This document shows, piece by piece, positions 9,587 to 18,079 of a stretch of 64,000 bases of DNA. The notes beneath the pieces were generated by a model. The model was not told the origin of the DNA. It did not search any database and saw nothing but the letters and a program-made list of their open reading frames with translations. This DNA is from an uncultured Pelagibacteraceae bacterium (GTDB lineage Bacteria > Pseudomonadota > Alphaproteobacteria > Pelagibacterales > Pelagibacteraceae): positions 23,858 to 87,857 of the forward strand of contig CACLTL010000004.1 of assembly GCA_902609855.1 (NCBI GenBank), read 5' to 3'. Numbering within the stretch: the first letter of the stretch is position 1; each line of letters begins with the position of its first letter. The position numbers and the translations under genes are program-made.

Positions 9587-10750
9587 TTACTTAAGCATTT
9601 TTGATATTTTATCTAGTGCTTTTTGAATATTATCCTGAGAAGCTGCAAAGCTAAAACGTACAAAATCAACAGATGTCTTACCAAAAGCTGTTCCAGGAAC
9701 AATTGCCACACCAGCCTCGTGCATACATTTTTTTGAAAATTCAGATCCGCTCATCCCTGTTCCGCTTACATTAGGAAAAGCATAAAAAGCGCCTCCAGGC
9801 ATACTACAAGTAACTCCTGGCAAATCGTTTAGACCTTTGTGAATTAATTTTCTTCTTTGATCAAATTTATCCATCATGTGGTGAATAGAGTCGTCAGGAC
9901 CATCTAATGCAGCTATCCCAGCAAATTGTGATGGTGCGTTTACACATGAAAAACTATTTATTGCTAATTTTGTTACATGTGAGATTAAACTCTCAGGCCA
10001 TACGCTCCAGCCCATTCTCCAACCAGTCATAGAGTAAGCTTTACTCCAACCATCTAAGACTATTAATCTGTCTTGTAGTTCAGGATAATTAAAAAATGTT
10101 GGCATTTCTTTTCCATCAAAAATTTGTCTACTGTAAATTTCATCACTTAATATGTAGACATGTGGGTGTTTCTTTAAACCTTCAGCAAGAAAATCTATTG
10201 CAGGTTTTTCAACAAAACTACCAGTTGGATTGTTCGGGTTAATTAAAATTACTAACCTTGTTTTGTCGGTGATTGAGGATAAAATTTTTTCTGGATCAAA
10301 CTTTAAATCTTTTTCCTTTGTTAAATCATAAGGAACAGCTTTTGCTCCAGTATAATTAATCATCGACTCATAAATTGGAAATCCAGGGGTAGGATGAACT
10401 ATCTCTGCACCAGGTTCTCCAATCATTTGAATTGCGTAATACATTGTGGGTTTACCACCTGGCATAATCATAATTCTCTCCGGATCTACATCTTTTTTGT
10501 ATAAACTTTTTATTTTTCTAGAAACAGCTTGCCTGCATTCTGTAATACCGTTCGCTAAAACATATCCATGATGTCCATCATCAATAGCTTTTTTAGCTGC
10601 ATCCATTATGTGTTGGGGAGTTTTAAAATCGGGTTGTCCTAAACCTAGGTGGATCATTTCTTTTCCCTGTGCCTCAAGTTTTTTAGCTTCAGCTAATACA
10701 CTGAAAGCAGTTTCAGTGCCCAATCTTTCTAAATTTTTCGCAAGTTTCAT
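9587..10750 (-). CDS. Class I/II pyridoxal-phosphate aminotransferase
   Basis: This 387-residue aminotransferase belongs to the AspC-like class I fold. It shows HLGLGQPDFKTPQHI near the N-terminus, the conserved Asn-Pro segment LINPNNPTGSF, the Asp/Tyr in LSDEIYSRQIF, the PLP lysine in DGWSKAYSMTGWRMGW, and the substrate Arg in VRFSFA near the C-terminus. Its place directly before glcD suggests a role in amino-group transfer to or from glyoxylate, but aspartate or aromatic substrates are equally compatible with sequence alone. Confidence 0.88.
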   Translation of the reverse strand: MKLAKNLERLGTETAFSVLAEAKKLEAQGKEMIHLGLGQPDFKTPQHIMDAAKKAIDDGHHGYVLANGITECRQAVSRKIKSLYKKDVDPERIMIMPGGKPTMYYAIQMIGEPGAEIVHPTPGFPIYESMINYTGAKAVPYDLTKEKDLKFDPEKILSSITDKTRLVILINPNNPTGSFVEKPAIDFLAEGLKKHPHVYILSDEIYSRQIFDGKEMPTFFNYPELQDRLIVLDGWSKAYSMTGWRMGWSVWPESLISHVTKLAINSFSCVNAPSQFAGIAALDGPDDSIHHMMDKFDQRRKLIHKGLNDLPGVTCSMPGGAFYAFPNVSGTGMSGSEFSKKCMHEAGVAIVPGTAFGKTSVDFVRFSFAASQDNIQKALDKISKMLK

Positions 10751-10799
10751 ATTTCTAGCCTAAAATAAATTGTCACTTTTGCATATTAGTTTTTTTGCA

Positions 10800-11948
10800 T
10801 CACCTATATGCAATTTTAGAGCTATTTAGCTCTTTTATACTCTTACAACCTAGTAAAATCATATCTCTTCTTATTTCTTCTCTCATTCTTTTTAAAATTT
10901 GCTCTACACCAGCTTGCCCACCAGCACCTAGTGCAAATAAAAAACCTTTTCCAAAGCTGCATGCTGTTGCACCTAGTGATAACGCTTTTAGAACATGGGT
11001 CCCTCTTCTTATTCCTCCATCTAAAATTATTTCTAATTTATCTCCAACTGCTTCCTTTATTGCTGGCAGTTGATCGAAAGGTGATCGTGAGCCATCAAGT
11101 TGCCTTCCACCGTGATTGGATAATAAAATTGCAGTAGCTCCAATATCAATCGCTCTTTTTGCATCTTCGACCGACATAACACCTTTTAATGCAAATGGTC
11201 CTCCCCATTTTTTTACAACATACTCAGCATCTTTCCAGCTCATCGCTGGATCATATTGTTCATTGATATAATCCATTACTCCTTTCGCGATACTAGATCC
11301 TTTTTTTGTCCAATGAGAAACATTTGCTAACTCAAATTTTTTATTAGTCAAATAATTGAATGCCCATTTAGGATGCATTGCAAAACTCATGATACTTTTT
11401 AAAGTTAATTTTGGTGGCGTGGTAAAACCCCATTTATGATCTCTTTCTCTATTCCCTGCTACAACTGTATCAACAGTTAAACACAAAGATTTAAATCCTG
11501 CTGTTTTGCATCTATCAATTAAATTATCTGTTAAACCTTGGTCTTTGTGAATATAAAGTTGAAACATCTTAGGACCGCTTGCAACATTGGCTATTTCTTC
11601 AATAGAAGAAGTTGCCATGGTCGACATACTGTAAAATGTTCCAAATTTTTCTGCAGCTCTAGCGGATGCTTTGTCTCCATCGTGATGATATAATCTTTGC
11701 ATGGCAGTTGGCGCCAAAAATAAAGGCATATCAATTTTTTGACCAAAAACAGTTGTTGAGAGATCAGGTTCTCCTACACTTGCCAGTATATTAGGTACCA
11801 AATCACATTTTAAAAATGACTCTGTATTTCTTTTTAAAGTAGTCTCATCATCAGAGCCTCCATCTATGTAATGAAAAATTGGAGCTGGTAAATTTTTTTT
11901 TGCTAATCTTCTAAAATCTTCAAAATTATAACAATCTTCAAGATTCAT
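10800..11948 (-). CDS. FMN-dependent alpha-hydroxyacid dehydrogenase (LldD/glycolate oxidase family)
   Basis: This 382-residue TIM-barrel flavoprotein oxidises an L-2-hydroxy acid. The C-terminal active-site signature is clear: LSNHGGRQLDGS with catalytic His and substrate Arg, then ILDGGIRRGTHVLKALSLGA for FMN phosphate binding. The N-terminal part has the usual PIFHYIDGGSDDETT segment. Known members act on L-lactate, glycolate or mandelate. It heads the minus-strand hydroxyacid gene block, 49 bases before the aminotransferase, giving the organism a second flavin route besides GlcDEF. L-lactate is a likely substrate, by inference. Confidence 0.9.
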   Translation of the reverse strand: MNLEDCYNFEDFRRLAKKNLPAPIFHYIDGGSDDETTLKRNTESFLKCDLVPNILASVGEPDLSTTVFGQKIDMPLFLAPTAMQRLYHHDGDKASARAAEKFGTFYSMSTMATSSIEEIANVASGPKMFQLYIHKDQGLTDNLIDRCKTAGFKSLCLTVDTVVAGNRERDHKWGFTTPPKLTLKSIMSFAMHPKWAFNYLTNKKFELANVSHWTKKGSSIAKGVMDYINEQYDPAMSWKDAEYVVKKWGGPFALKGVMSVEDAKRAIDIGATAILLSNHGGRQLDGSRSPFDQLPAIKEAVGDKLEIILDGGIRRGTHVLKALSLGATACSFGKGFLFALGAGGQAGVEQILKRMREEIRRDMILLGCKSIKELNSSKIAYR

Positions 11949-11953
11949 TATTA

Positions 11954-12457
11954 TTAAAAGTTTTTTGAAAAAGTAATATGTTGATTATCTGTTCCTGGAT
12001 TAGTATCGCCCCAGTCATTATTTGAAATATGACTGTAACTGTAACTCAATTTAGAATTTTCGAAAATGTCCAGACCTATTTTAACTTCACTTTTAAATTC
12101 TAGTGCACTACCTAAATCTTTTCCGTCACCTTTCTCATAATAACCAGGAGTAAAACTCGGCAAAATTTTTAAGGGACCAATTCCATACTGTCCTTCAATC
12201 CCTGTGTAAAGATAAACTGAACTATTACCTGTCATGAAAGCTCCAGAAACAGGTTTGAACTTTCCAATAAAAGTATCTCTAAATAAGTTTGGATTTTTGT
12301 GTTCTATTCCAAATAGGGTGGTTTGATCATCCCCCTCTTTATCTATTACATCAAAAGTGCCAGTGTAAAATGAGATATCTGCATCTCCCTGTTCTGCTTG
12401 TGCATGAGCAAAAATGATGAAAGTAGATAATAAACTTATTAGCAGTTTGAATTTCAT
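11954..12457 (-). CDS. PagL-like outer-membrane lipid A deacylase / acyloxyacyl hydrolase
   Basis: This 167-residue protein has an N-terminal signal peptide (MKFKLLISLLSTFIIFAHAQA) followed by alternating short beta-strand-like segments, as in small outer-membrane barrels. Near the C-terminus YSHISNNDWGDTNPGTDN matches the PagL active-site region: His, then Ser two residues later, and an acidic residue (Asp here, Glu in Pseudomonas PagL) 14 residues after the His. It ends in Phe, typical for barrel insertion. PagL removes the 3-O acyl chain of lipid A. It follows the ccm block and precedes the hydroxyacid genes with only 5 bases to the next start. Confidence 0.7.
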   Translation of the reverse strand: MKFKLLISLLSTFIIFAHAQAEQGDADISFYTGTFDVIDKEGDDQTTLFGIEHKNPNLFRDTFIGKFKPVSGAFMTGNSSVYLYTGIEGQYGIGPLKILPSFTPGYYEKGDGKDLGSALEFKSEVKIGLDIFENSKLSYSYSHISNNDWGDTNPGTDNQHITFSKNF

Positions 12458-12506
12458 ATAAAAAAATACAACTAAATGTTTAATATGTACAGTTTCCTTT
12501 AATGCT

Positions 12507-12866
12507 TTATTGTCTTTTTTTTAGAAAAGTGAAAATGAAAAAACCTCCAAAAATTAGTGCTATATAAGGCAAAATCCATAATAAGGAATTTTGAGTATTA
12601 AATTGAGGCTTAAACACAATCCAGTCTCCATATTTATCAGACATAAACTCATAAATTTCATCTTCTGTTTTGCCCTCATCAATTAAATCTTTAACGACTA
12701 ATTTTATTGTTTGAGCAAAATCAGAATTCGAATCTGAAATTGATTGTCCTTGGCAGACTAGACAGCGTAAATTTTTATGAATTAAATTTGGATCAACGGT
12801 CTTTTCTGCTGCAAAAGAAAATTTTGAAAAAAAAATAAATAATAATAAAATTAAATTTAATTTCAT
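12507..12866 (-). CDS. ccmH: Cytochrome c maturation protein CcmH
   Basis: This 119-residue protein is a membrane-anchored thiol-disulfide protein that reduces apocytochrome c. It has an N-terminal signal peptide, the redox motif LRCLVCQGQSISDSNSDFA (CxxC) after it, and a C-terminal membrane helix (LLWILPYIALIFGGFFIFTFL). The start ATG overlaps the ccmG stop by 4 bases. It is the short CcmH form, without a fused TPR (CcmI) part, and no ccmI follows it here. Confidence 0.93.
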   Translation of the reverse strand: MKLNLILLLFIFFSKFSFAAEKTVDPNLIHKNLRCLVCQGQSISDSNSDFAQTIKLVVKDLIDEGKTEDEIYEFMSDKYGDWIVFKPQFNTQNSLLWILPYIALIFGGFFIFTFLKKRQ

Positions 12867-13384
12867 GATTTCTCTATAATTTTGATAATATTATCATAAT
12901 CATCAACTGATAGCGGTCCTATAAATTTTTGTATAATTATTAATTCTTTATTTATTAATATACTCTCTGGAATTCCATAAATACCAAATTTCACTGATTG
13001 TTTACCATTTTTGTCTTTCGCTAATAAATCATAAGGATTACCTAACTCATTTAAAAAAGTTCTAGCTTGGGGATCTTTATCCTTAAAATTGATACCTAGT
13101 ATCATTAAATTTTTTTTTTGGGATAGTTTCATTAATATAGGATGCTCAATTTTGCAAGGCGCACACCAGGACGCCCAAAAATTTATTAGTGTGTAGTTAT
13201 TTTTTTTTATATCGTCTCTTGTATAGGTATCTGACTCATCAAAAGAAATAATTTTAAATTCAGGAGTCTCTTTATTAATTAAACTTGAGGTATTATAATT
13301 TGTATCTCTTGATAGGCTTATATAAAATATTCCTATTACAAATAAAAAAATGAATAAAATTGTTATCTTAATTATTTTTTGCAT
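12863..13384 (-). CDS. ccmG: Thiol:disulfide interchange protein CcmG/DsbE
   Basis: A membrane-tethered periplasmic thioredoxin that keeps the heme-binding cysteines of cytochrome c reduced. The chosen start (ATG at 13382-13384, MQKIIKITILF) leads straight into an N-terminal signal anchor; an upstream ATG at 13417 would put 11 extra residues inside ccmF. The active site is FWASWCAPCKIEHP (WCxPC), and the later cis-Pro segment is YGIPESILI. It overlaps the end of ccmF by about 17 bases and ccmH by 4. Confidence 0.93.
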   Translation of the reverse strand: MQKIIKITILFIFLFVIGIFYISLSRDTNYNTSSLINKETPEFKIISFDESDTYTRDDIKKNNYTLINFWASWCAPCKIEHPILMKLSQKKNLMILGINFKDKDPQARTFLNELGNPYDLLAKDKNGKQSVKFGIYGIPESILINKELIIIQKFIGPLSVDDYDNIIKIIEKS

Positions 13385-15248
13385 TACTAAATAGTCTGAT
13401 AGATCCACCAACAACAATCATAATTACCGATATCCAAATCCAAGCCATTGATGGTTTTTTTTGAAACTTAATGTTGTAATAATCTGATCTATCAATATTG
13501 CTCATAGTTAGATAATAATCTTTTATTAAACTGGTTTTAATAGCTGCCTCATATGTTAAAGTTTTAGGATTGTCGTAAATTCTTATTTCAGGATTTAAAA
13601 TATTAGTTTGATTTGAATTTATATTTTTTATTTCTAATTTTCCAATAACTGCTTGATAATTTTTATAATTTTTTAAATCTAAATTCTGTAACTCAATAGA
13701 GTAATTATCAAATTTTTTTGTTTCCCCTAATTTGATATTATAATCTTTTTCCAACGAGAAAATATCATTTAATCCAATGAACAAAACTAAAAAACCAAAA
13801 GACATATGTGAGATAATTCTGGCGAAATCTAATTTATTTTTTTTAAAAGCTTTTGTTATATCCATAAAAGAGGCGATAATCAAAAATAGAGCGCTGATAA
13901 TAATAAAATTAGATAATAGTGAATAGCTTTTAAAGAAAAATATTATTGCTAAATTTAAACCAATCGCTCCGGTTAATATAAGAAAATAAATTCTAATATT
14001 TTCAAATTTGTTTTTTATCCATTTTGCTTTAGGTCCTATGGCCATAAATAGAAGAAATACAACAACTACCGGAAATATAATTGCATTATAAAAAGGTGGG
14101 CCTACAGAAATTTTGTTTTCTGTTAAAGCATCAGTAAAAATTGGGTAAATAGTTCCTAGCAAAACGGTAATTAAGTAAAACATCATAAACCAGTTATTAA
14201 CTAAAATAAATGTTTCTTTACTGTTACGATTTAAATCATAATTTTCTTTTTTATACTTTTGAAAGAGGAAAAAAATAGATCCAAATATCATTAAACTTAA
14301 AAATATTAATATATAAATCCCTCTAGATGGATCGCTCGCAAATGTATGAACAGAATTTAAAATCCCAGATCTTACTAAAAAGGTTCCCATAACACTTAAA
14401 GTAAATGTAATTAAACATAGAATTATTACCCAAAAATAAAATAGGTTTCTTTTTTCAAAGACTATTAATGAATGAAATAATGCAGTCATAGCAAACCAAG
14501 GTAACAAAGAAGCATTTTCTACTGGATCCCAAAACCAAAAGCCTCCCCAGCCCAATTCATAATAAGCCCATATAGATCCAACAAGAATTCCAAGTGTTTG
14601 AAAACACCAAGATAATAAAACCCAATTTTTTATAGAAAGAGAAAATGATTTTTCTGAATAATCAGTAATTAATGATGCTATTGCTGCTGAAAAATAAATA
14701 GATGCGCCGACAAAACCTACATAAAGTAATGGAGGATGAATAGCTAAAGCAGGATCTTGTAATATTGGATTTAAACCTAAACCCTCTGATGGAATTGGAG
14801 AAATTTTACTAAAAGGATTTGAATTGAAAAGAATAAAAAAAAGGAAACCTAGTATTAAAATATTTTGAATTATTAAAGTTAAAAGTCTAAAATTTTTTGG
14901 GTGATTTTTGTTATAAACTAAAAATAAAAAAGAAAATATTGAGAGAATGATGGCCCAAAGTAATAGGCTTCCTTCATGATTTCCCCACGTTCCTGCGATC
15001 TTATAAAATAAAGGCTTCAAAGAATGTGAGTTTTGGTAAACTGTAATTAGAGAAAAATCTGAGGTAATAAAAGCAGCTATCAAAACGAAAAAACAAATTA
15101 TTATTGTGGTGCTTTGGATTAAACTTAATTGAAAAATATTCCTGTTTACTTCTCCAAAAGTTTTTAGATTTTTATTAGCACTATAAATAATACTTAAACT
15201 TAAGACTACGTTTAAAAATAATAATATATTTCCTAGATTACTTAGCAT
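13368..15248 (-). CDS. ccmF: Heme lyase CcmF
   Basis: This 626-residue polytopic membrane protein is the core of the cytochrome c heme lyase. It contains AGTWGNHEGSLLLWAI near residue 90 and the tryptophan-rich heme-handling motif WGGFWFWDPVENASLLPW with flanking histidines, both diagnostic of CcmF. It overlaps ccmE (11 bases) and ccmG. The C-terminal periplasmic part before the last helix is present, so the gene looks intact. Confidence 0.97.
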   Translation of the reverse strand: MLSNLGNILLFLNVVLSLSIIYSANKNLKTFGEVNRNIFQLSLIQSTTIIICFFVLIAAFITSDFSLITVYQNSHSLKPLFYKIAGTWGNHEGSLLLWAIILSIFSFLFLVYNKNHPKNFRLLTLIIQNILILGFLFFILFNSNPFSKISPIPSEGLGLNPILQDPALAIHPPLLYVGFVGASIYFSAAIASLITDYSEKSFSLSIKNWVLLSWCFQTLGILVGSIWAYYELGWGGFWFWDPVENASLLPWFAMTALFHSLIVFEKRNLFYFWVIILCLITFTLSVMGTFLVRSGILNSVHTFASDPSRGIYILIFLSLMIFGSIFFLFQKYKKENYDLNRNSKETFILVNNWFMMFYLITVLLGTIYPIFTDALTENKISVGPPFYNAIIFPVVVVFLLFMAIGPKAKWIKNKFENIRIYFLILTGAIGLNLAIIFFFKSYSLLSNFIIISALFLIIASFMDITKAFKKNKLDFARIISHMSFGFLVLFIGLNDIFSLEKDYNIKLGETKKFDNYSIELQNLDLKNYKNYQAVIGKLEIKNINSNQTNILNPEIRIYDNPKTLTYEAAIKTSLIKDYYLTMSNIDRSDYYNIKFQKKPSMAWIWISVIMIVVGGSIRLFSNAKNN

Positions 15249-15666
15249 TTTTTTTCATTATATCTTTCAATTCTGGAGGCATATAATTTTCATCATGTTT
15301 TGCTAAAATTCTATCGGCTACAAAAAAAGTCTTATCTTGTAACTTTCCTTCAGCAACAACACCTTTTTCCTCTGAAAATAAGTTTGGAACTGTACCGCTA
15401 AAGCTAATTTTAAGCTCATTATTAAAATCAGTGATTATAAACTTTATTTCTTCCTCATTAATTATTAATGAATTTTTTTTAACCATTCCTCCTACTCTAA
15501 TCTTTTTATCAAAATTAATATTTTGATTATTTTTAATATCTGTAGGAGATTTAAAATATAAAATATTTTTATTTAATGATTGAAGTATAAAGAAAATTCC
15601 TGTTACTGATACTAGTAACGTTATTGCTAAGAGTGATGCTCTTTTTTTTACTTTTTTTGGAAGCAT
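15238..15666 (-). CDS. ccmE: Periplasmic heme chaperone CcmE
   Basis: This 142-residue protein has an N-terminal membrane anchor (LLAITLLVSVTGIFFI) and a beta-barrel OB-fold domain containing IRVGGMVKK. Near the C-terminus LAKHDENYMPPE carries the His that covalently binds heme and the Tyr that helps ligand it. It carries heme from CcmC to CcmF, and it lies between ccmD and ccmF in the usual order. Confidence 0.95.
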   Translation of the reverse strand: MLPKKVKKRASLLAITLLVSVTGIFFILQSLNKNILYFKSPTDIKNNQNINFDKKIRVGGMVKKNSLIINEEEIKFIITDFNNELKISFSGTVPNLFSEEKGVVAEGKLQDKTFFVADRILAKHDENYMPPELKDIMKKNAK

Positions 15667-15674
15667 TAACTACT

Positions 15675-15908
15675 TTAAATAGTTTTGCTAGATGAGGATA
15701 AAACTTGTGAAGCTATTTTTGAATTCTCTATAACTACTTTTTTTCGCTCAGATGAAAGCTCATTAATCTCTCTCGCAAATTCTCTTTCGTACTTTTTGAG
15801 TGTTTTAAGTGTTTTGTAGTAAAGCAAACCGCACGCAATAAAAGTAATTGCGAAAGATCCCCATACAAATAAACCGTAACTGTTCATTGATAAAAAATTT
15901 TGAATCAT
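15675..15908 (-). CDS. ccmD: Heme exporter protein CcmD
   Basis: This small 77-residue protein has one N-terminal membrane helix (GLFVWGSFAITFIACGLLYY) followed by a charged, coiled-coil-like tail. Identification rests on size, topology and position between ccmC (4-base overlap) and ccmE. CcmD binds CcmC and CcmE and helps release holo-CcmE. It is longer than many CcmD proteins. Confidence 0.85.
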   Translation of the reverse strand: MIQNFLSMNSYGLFVWGSFAITFIACGLLYYKTLKTLKKYEREFAREINELSSERKKVVIENSKIASQVLSSSSKTI

Positions 15909-16612
15909 AATCTATTTAAGTTTTTTTTCTTTATTCTAATGATTTCTGTCTTGTATTTCATCAGAAAAATTAGCGCACAATACAATATTAAGACAAAAAA
16001 CATTAACAATAATGGCATTAACATAGATGAATGTATTGAACTCTCTCCAGTTAACTTGATACTGGCAGGTTGATGAAGTGTATTCCACCAATCAACAGAA
16101 TACTTAATTATAGGAATATTGATTAAACCTATTATCGCAATGATACTAGAAATTTTGTTTGCTTTGTTTTCATCTGTAATAAATTTGTGAGTAGAGATAA
16201 ATCCAATGTAAAAAAGAGCGAGGATTAACATTGATGTTATTCTAGCATCCCAAACCCACCACGTTCCCCATGTTGGTTGACCCCAAATAGAGCCTGTAAC
16301 AATTGCCAAGCATGTAAACATAAGACCTATTGGAGCGATACTTTTAGTTATCAATTTAATATTTTTAATTTTAAAAATGAAATGTGCAATTGACAATATT
16401 GCAATTGAAGAAAAAGAAGCTAAACCAATCCATGCTGAAGGAACATGTACATACATTATTCTTACACTATCTCCTTGCAAATAATCAGGTGGTGAAAAAA
16501 TTAAAGCAAAGGAAAGTGCAACTAAGAGTAAAATAAAAAAGATTGAATTTATAAATCCAATTAATTTCTCAATCCAATAAAATATATTGCTTAGGTTTAA
16601 AATTTTAAACAT
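15905..16612 (-). CDS. ccmC: Heme exporter protein CcmC
   Basis: This 235-residue protein has six membrane helices. It shows the heme-handling motif WGQPTWGTWWVWDARITSM and the two flanking periplasmic histidines (YVHVPSAWIG and NTLHQPASI). It loads heme onto CcmE. It is the first gene of the ccm run here; the ABC subunits ccmA and ccmB are not adjacent, so this organism splits the system. A hairpin-forming leader lies upstream. Confidence 0.96.
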   Translation of the reverse strand: MFKILNLSNIFYWIEKLIGFINSIFFILLLVALSFALIFSPPDYLQGDSVRIMYVHVPSAWIGLASFSSIAILSIAHFIFKIKNIKLITKSIAPIGLMFTCLAIVTGSIWGQPTWGTWWVWDARITSMLILALFYIGFISTHKFITDENKANKISSIIAIIGLINIPIIKYSVDWWNTLHQPASIKLTGESSIHSSMLMPLLLMFFVLILYCALIFLMKYKTEIIRIKKKNLNRL

Positions 16613-16660
16613 TTAACTTTAACTACTATAATATTTTTTTTATGTGAAGTTATATTATGG

Positions 16661-16715
16661 GCCCAACTGAGAATTAGGAGGGAGTATAACTAAAGAAGTT
16701 TATCCTCAATTGGGC
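16661..16715 (-). ncRNA. Candidate structured RNA element in the ccmC leader
   Basis: On the minus strand an 11-bp stem forms between GCCCAATTGAG and CTCAGTTGGGC, fully paired if one G-U is allowed. On the plus strand the same pair is a C-A mismatch, so the minus strand is favoured. It encloses a 33-base loop with a smaller possible AACT/AGTT stem. No T run follows, so it is not a plain terminator. It sits between hspQ and ccmC, about 50 bases before the ccmC start. It could be a regulatory leader or a small RNA; I cannot assign a family. Confidence 0.4.
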
Positions 16716-16789
16716 TAAAACATCAAAATTATATAGATTCTCTGTGTCTGAGGTTTGAATAAAAATTGTTAAATTTTAGGCAGTAAATA

Positions 16790-17113
16790 TTAGTTGGATA
16801 TTTTGAGGTAACTTGAGCCTTTTTTTCCTGAAAAGATCTCTTCTATAAGTGGGTGCTTAACTGGTTTTTTTGATTGATCTAAAAGAAGATTTTGTTCAGA
16901 AACATACGCTTCATAGGTAACATCATTGCTCTCAGCAAGTAAATGATAAAATGGTTGATCCTTTCTTGGTCTAACTTCCTTCGGTATAGACTGATACCAT
17001 TCCTCTGAATTATTAAATTCAAAATCCACATCATAAATTACGCCCCTAAAATCAAAGTGCCTGTGTTTAACGACTTCACCGATTGAAAATTTAGCTGTAT
17101 TACTTGCGCCCAT
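16790..17113 (-). CDS. hspQ: Heat shock protein HspQ
   Basis: This 107-residue protein matches the HspQ/YccV family: AKFSIGEVVKHRHFDFRGVIYDVD at the N-terminus, then RPRKDQPFYHLLAE and the YVSEQNLL segment. In enterobacteria HspQ binds hemimethylated DNA and acts as a specificity factor for Lon protease. It is divergently transcribed from yciB across a 70-base gap. The C-terminal extension GKKGSSYLKISN is of unknown meaning. Confidence 0.9.
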   Translation of the reverse strand: MGASNTAKFSIGEVVKHRHFDFRGVIYDVDFEFNNSEEWYQSIPKEVRPRKDQPFYHLLAESNDVTYEAYVSEQNLLLDQSKKPVKHPLIEEIFSGKKGSSYLKISN

Positions 17114-17183
17114 ACCAGATAGTTAATAATTTTTATTCAGAAATCAATATCTAATTTAATAAAATTTTATTATATGCTAATAA

Positions 17184-17735
17184 TTGTTTGTGAATAAGTC
17201 GTTTTTGAAATTTATTACAGACTTTGGCCCATTATTAATTTTTTTTACTATTTACTATAAAAGCGGCAATAACTTAAGTGCAGCTATTCCTCCATTAATA
17301 ATTTCAACATTAATAGCAGTAGCTATCATGTACTTTGTTGAAAAAAAAATTCCATATGTGCCTTTAATTGGTGCTGTAGTTATTTCTTTATTTGGTGGTT
17401 TAACATTATATTTTAATAATCCGATTTTTATTTACATGAAACCAACAATAGTAAATTTAATATTTGCAGCTATTCTTCTTGTCAGTAAATCCTTTTTTAA
17501 TAGAAATTTTTTAAAACTCTTTTTGCAGACTGCATTCCAATTAAATGAAGAAGGATGGGGAAAGCTTAATTCAAGATGGGCTTATTTTTTTATATTTTTA
17601 GCTTTATTAAATGAAGTTGTCTGGCGAACTCAGCCTGAAGCAACTTGGGTTAATTTTAAAGTTTGGGGTATGTTACCAATTACAATAATTTTTACTGCGA
17701 TGCAATTGCCACTAATAAATAGGTATAAGTTATGA
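17184..17735 (+). CDS. yciB: Septation protein A / YciB family membrane protein
   Basis: This 183-residue protein has about five membrane helices. It carries the family segments KFITDFGPLLIFF, GWGKLNSRWAYFFIFLALLNE and VWRTQPEATWVNFKVWG. YciB (IspZ) has been linked to septation and cell-envelope synthesis in several bacteria. The start is not ATG: TTG at 17184 or GTG at 17190 (MNKSFLKF), the latter fitting the family better. Its stop overlaps the next gene's start by 4 bases. Confidence 0.9.
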   Translation: MFVNKSFLKFITDFGPLLIFFTIYYKSGNNLSAAIPPLIISTLIAVAIMYFVEKKIPYVPLIGAVVISLFGGLTLYFNNPIFIYMKPTIVNLIFAAILLVSKSFFNRNFLKLFLQTAFQLNEEGWGKLNSRWAYFFIFLALLNEVVWRTQPEATWVNFKVWGMLPITIIFTAMQLPLINRYKL

Positions 17736-18079
17736 ATAAAATAAAATTAGTGGTTAATAATGAATCTAAAAAAAGTGAAAGAGAAAAATTTTTTATTAAA
17801 AAAGAATTACAAAGTATCTTAAATTTGTATGCAAAAATGGTTTCGAACGGTTCATGGAAAGATTATTCGTTTACTTCTGGTATAAAAGAAGTTTCGTTCG
17901 ATATTTATCAAAGAGCTTCTGAGAAACCTGTCTTGAGAATTTTAAAGAATCTTAAACCAAGATATTTTAATGAAAAATATCTCATTAAGGATAAAAACGG
18001 AGCAATTCTTAAAAAATCTGAAAATTTAAATCGGCTGATAAATAAAACTAGTTGGAATAAATTAAAATTAGTTAAATAA
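17732..18079 (+). CDS. DUF2794 family protein
   Basis: This 115-residue soluble protein resembles the DUF2794 family of alphaproteobacteria: FIKKELQSILNLYAKMVSNGSWKDYSF, the FDIYQRASEKPVLRI core and KNGAILKKSENL near the C-terminus. Its function is unknown. It overlaps yciB by 4 bases, so the two are co-translated. It ends exactly where the convergent Bax inhibitor-like gene ends, with no spacer. Confidence 0.75.
   Translation: MNKIKLVVNNESKKSEREKFFIKKELQSILNLYAKMVSNGSWKDYSFTSGIKEVSFDIYQRASEKPVLRILKNLKPRYFNEKYLIKDKNGAILKKSENLNRLINKTSWNKLKLVK

Noticed and set aside
16686..16718. Tiny plus-strand frame after a strong AGGAGGGAG: ATA start, ITKEVYPQLG, stop
   Set aside because: ATA is not a normal start codon, ten codons are too few to judge, and the same bases are better explained by minus-strand RNA pairing.
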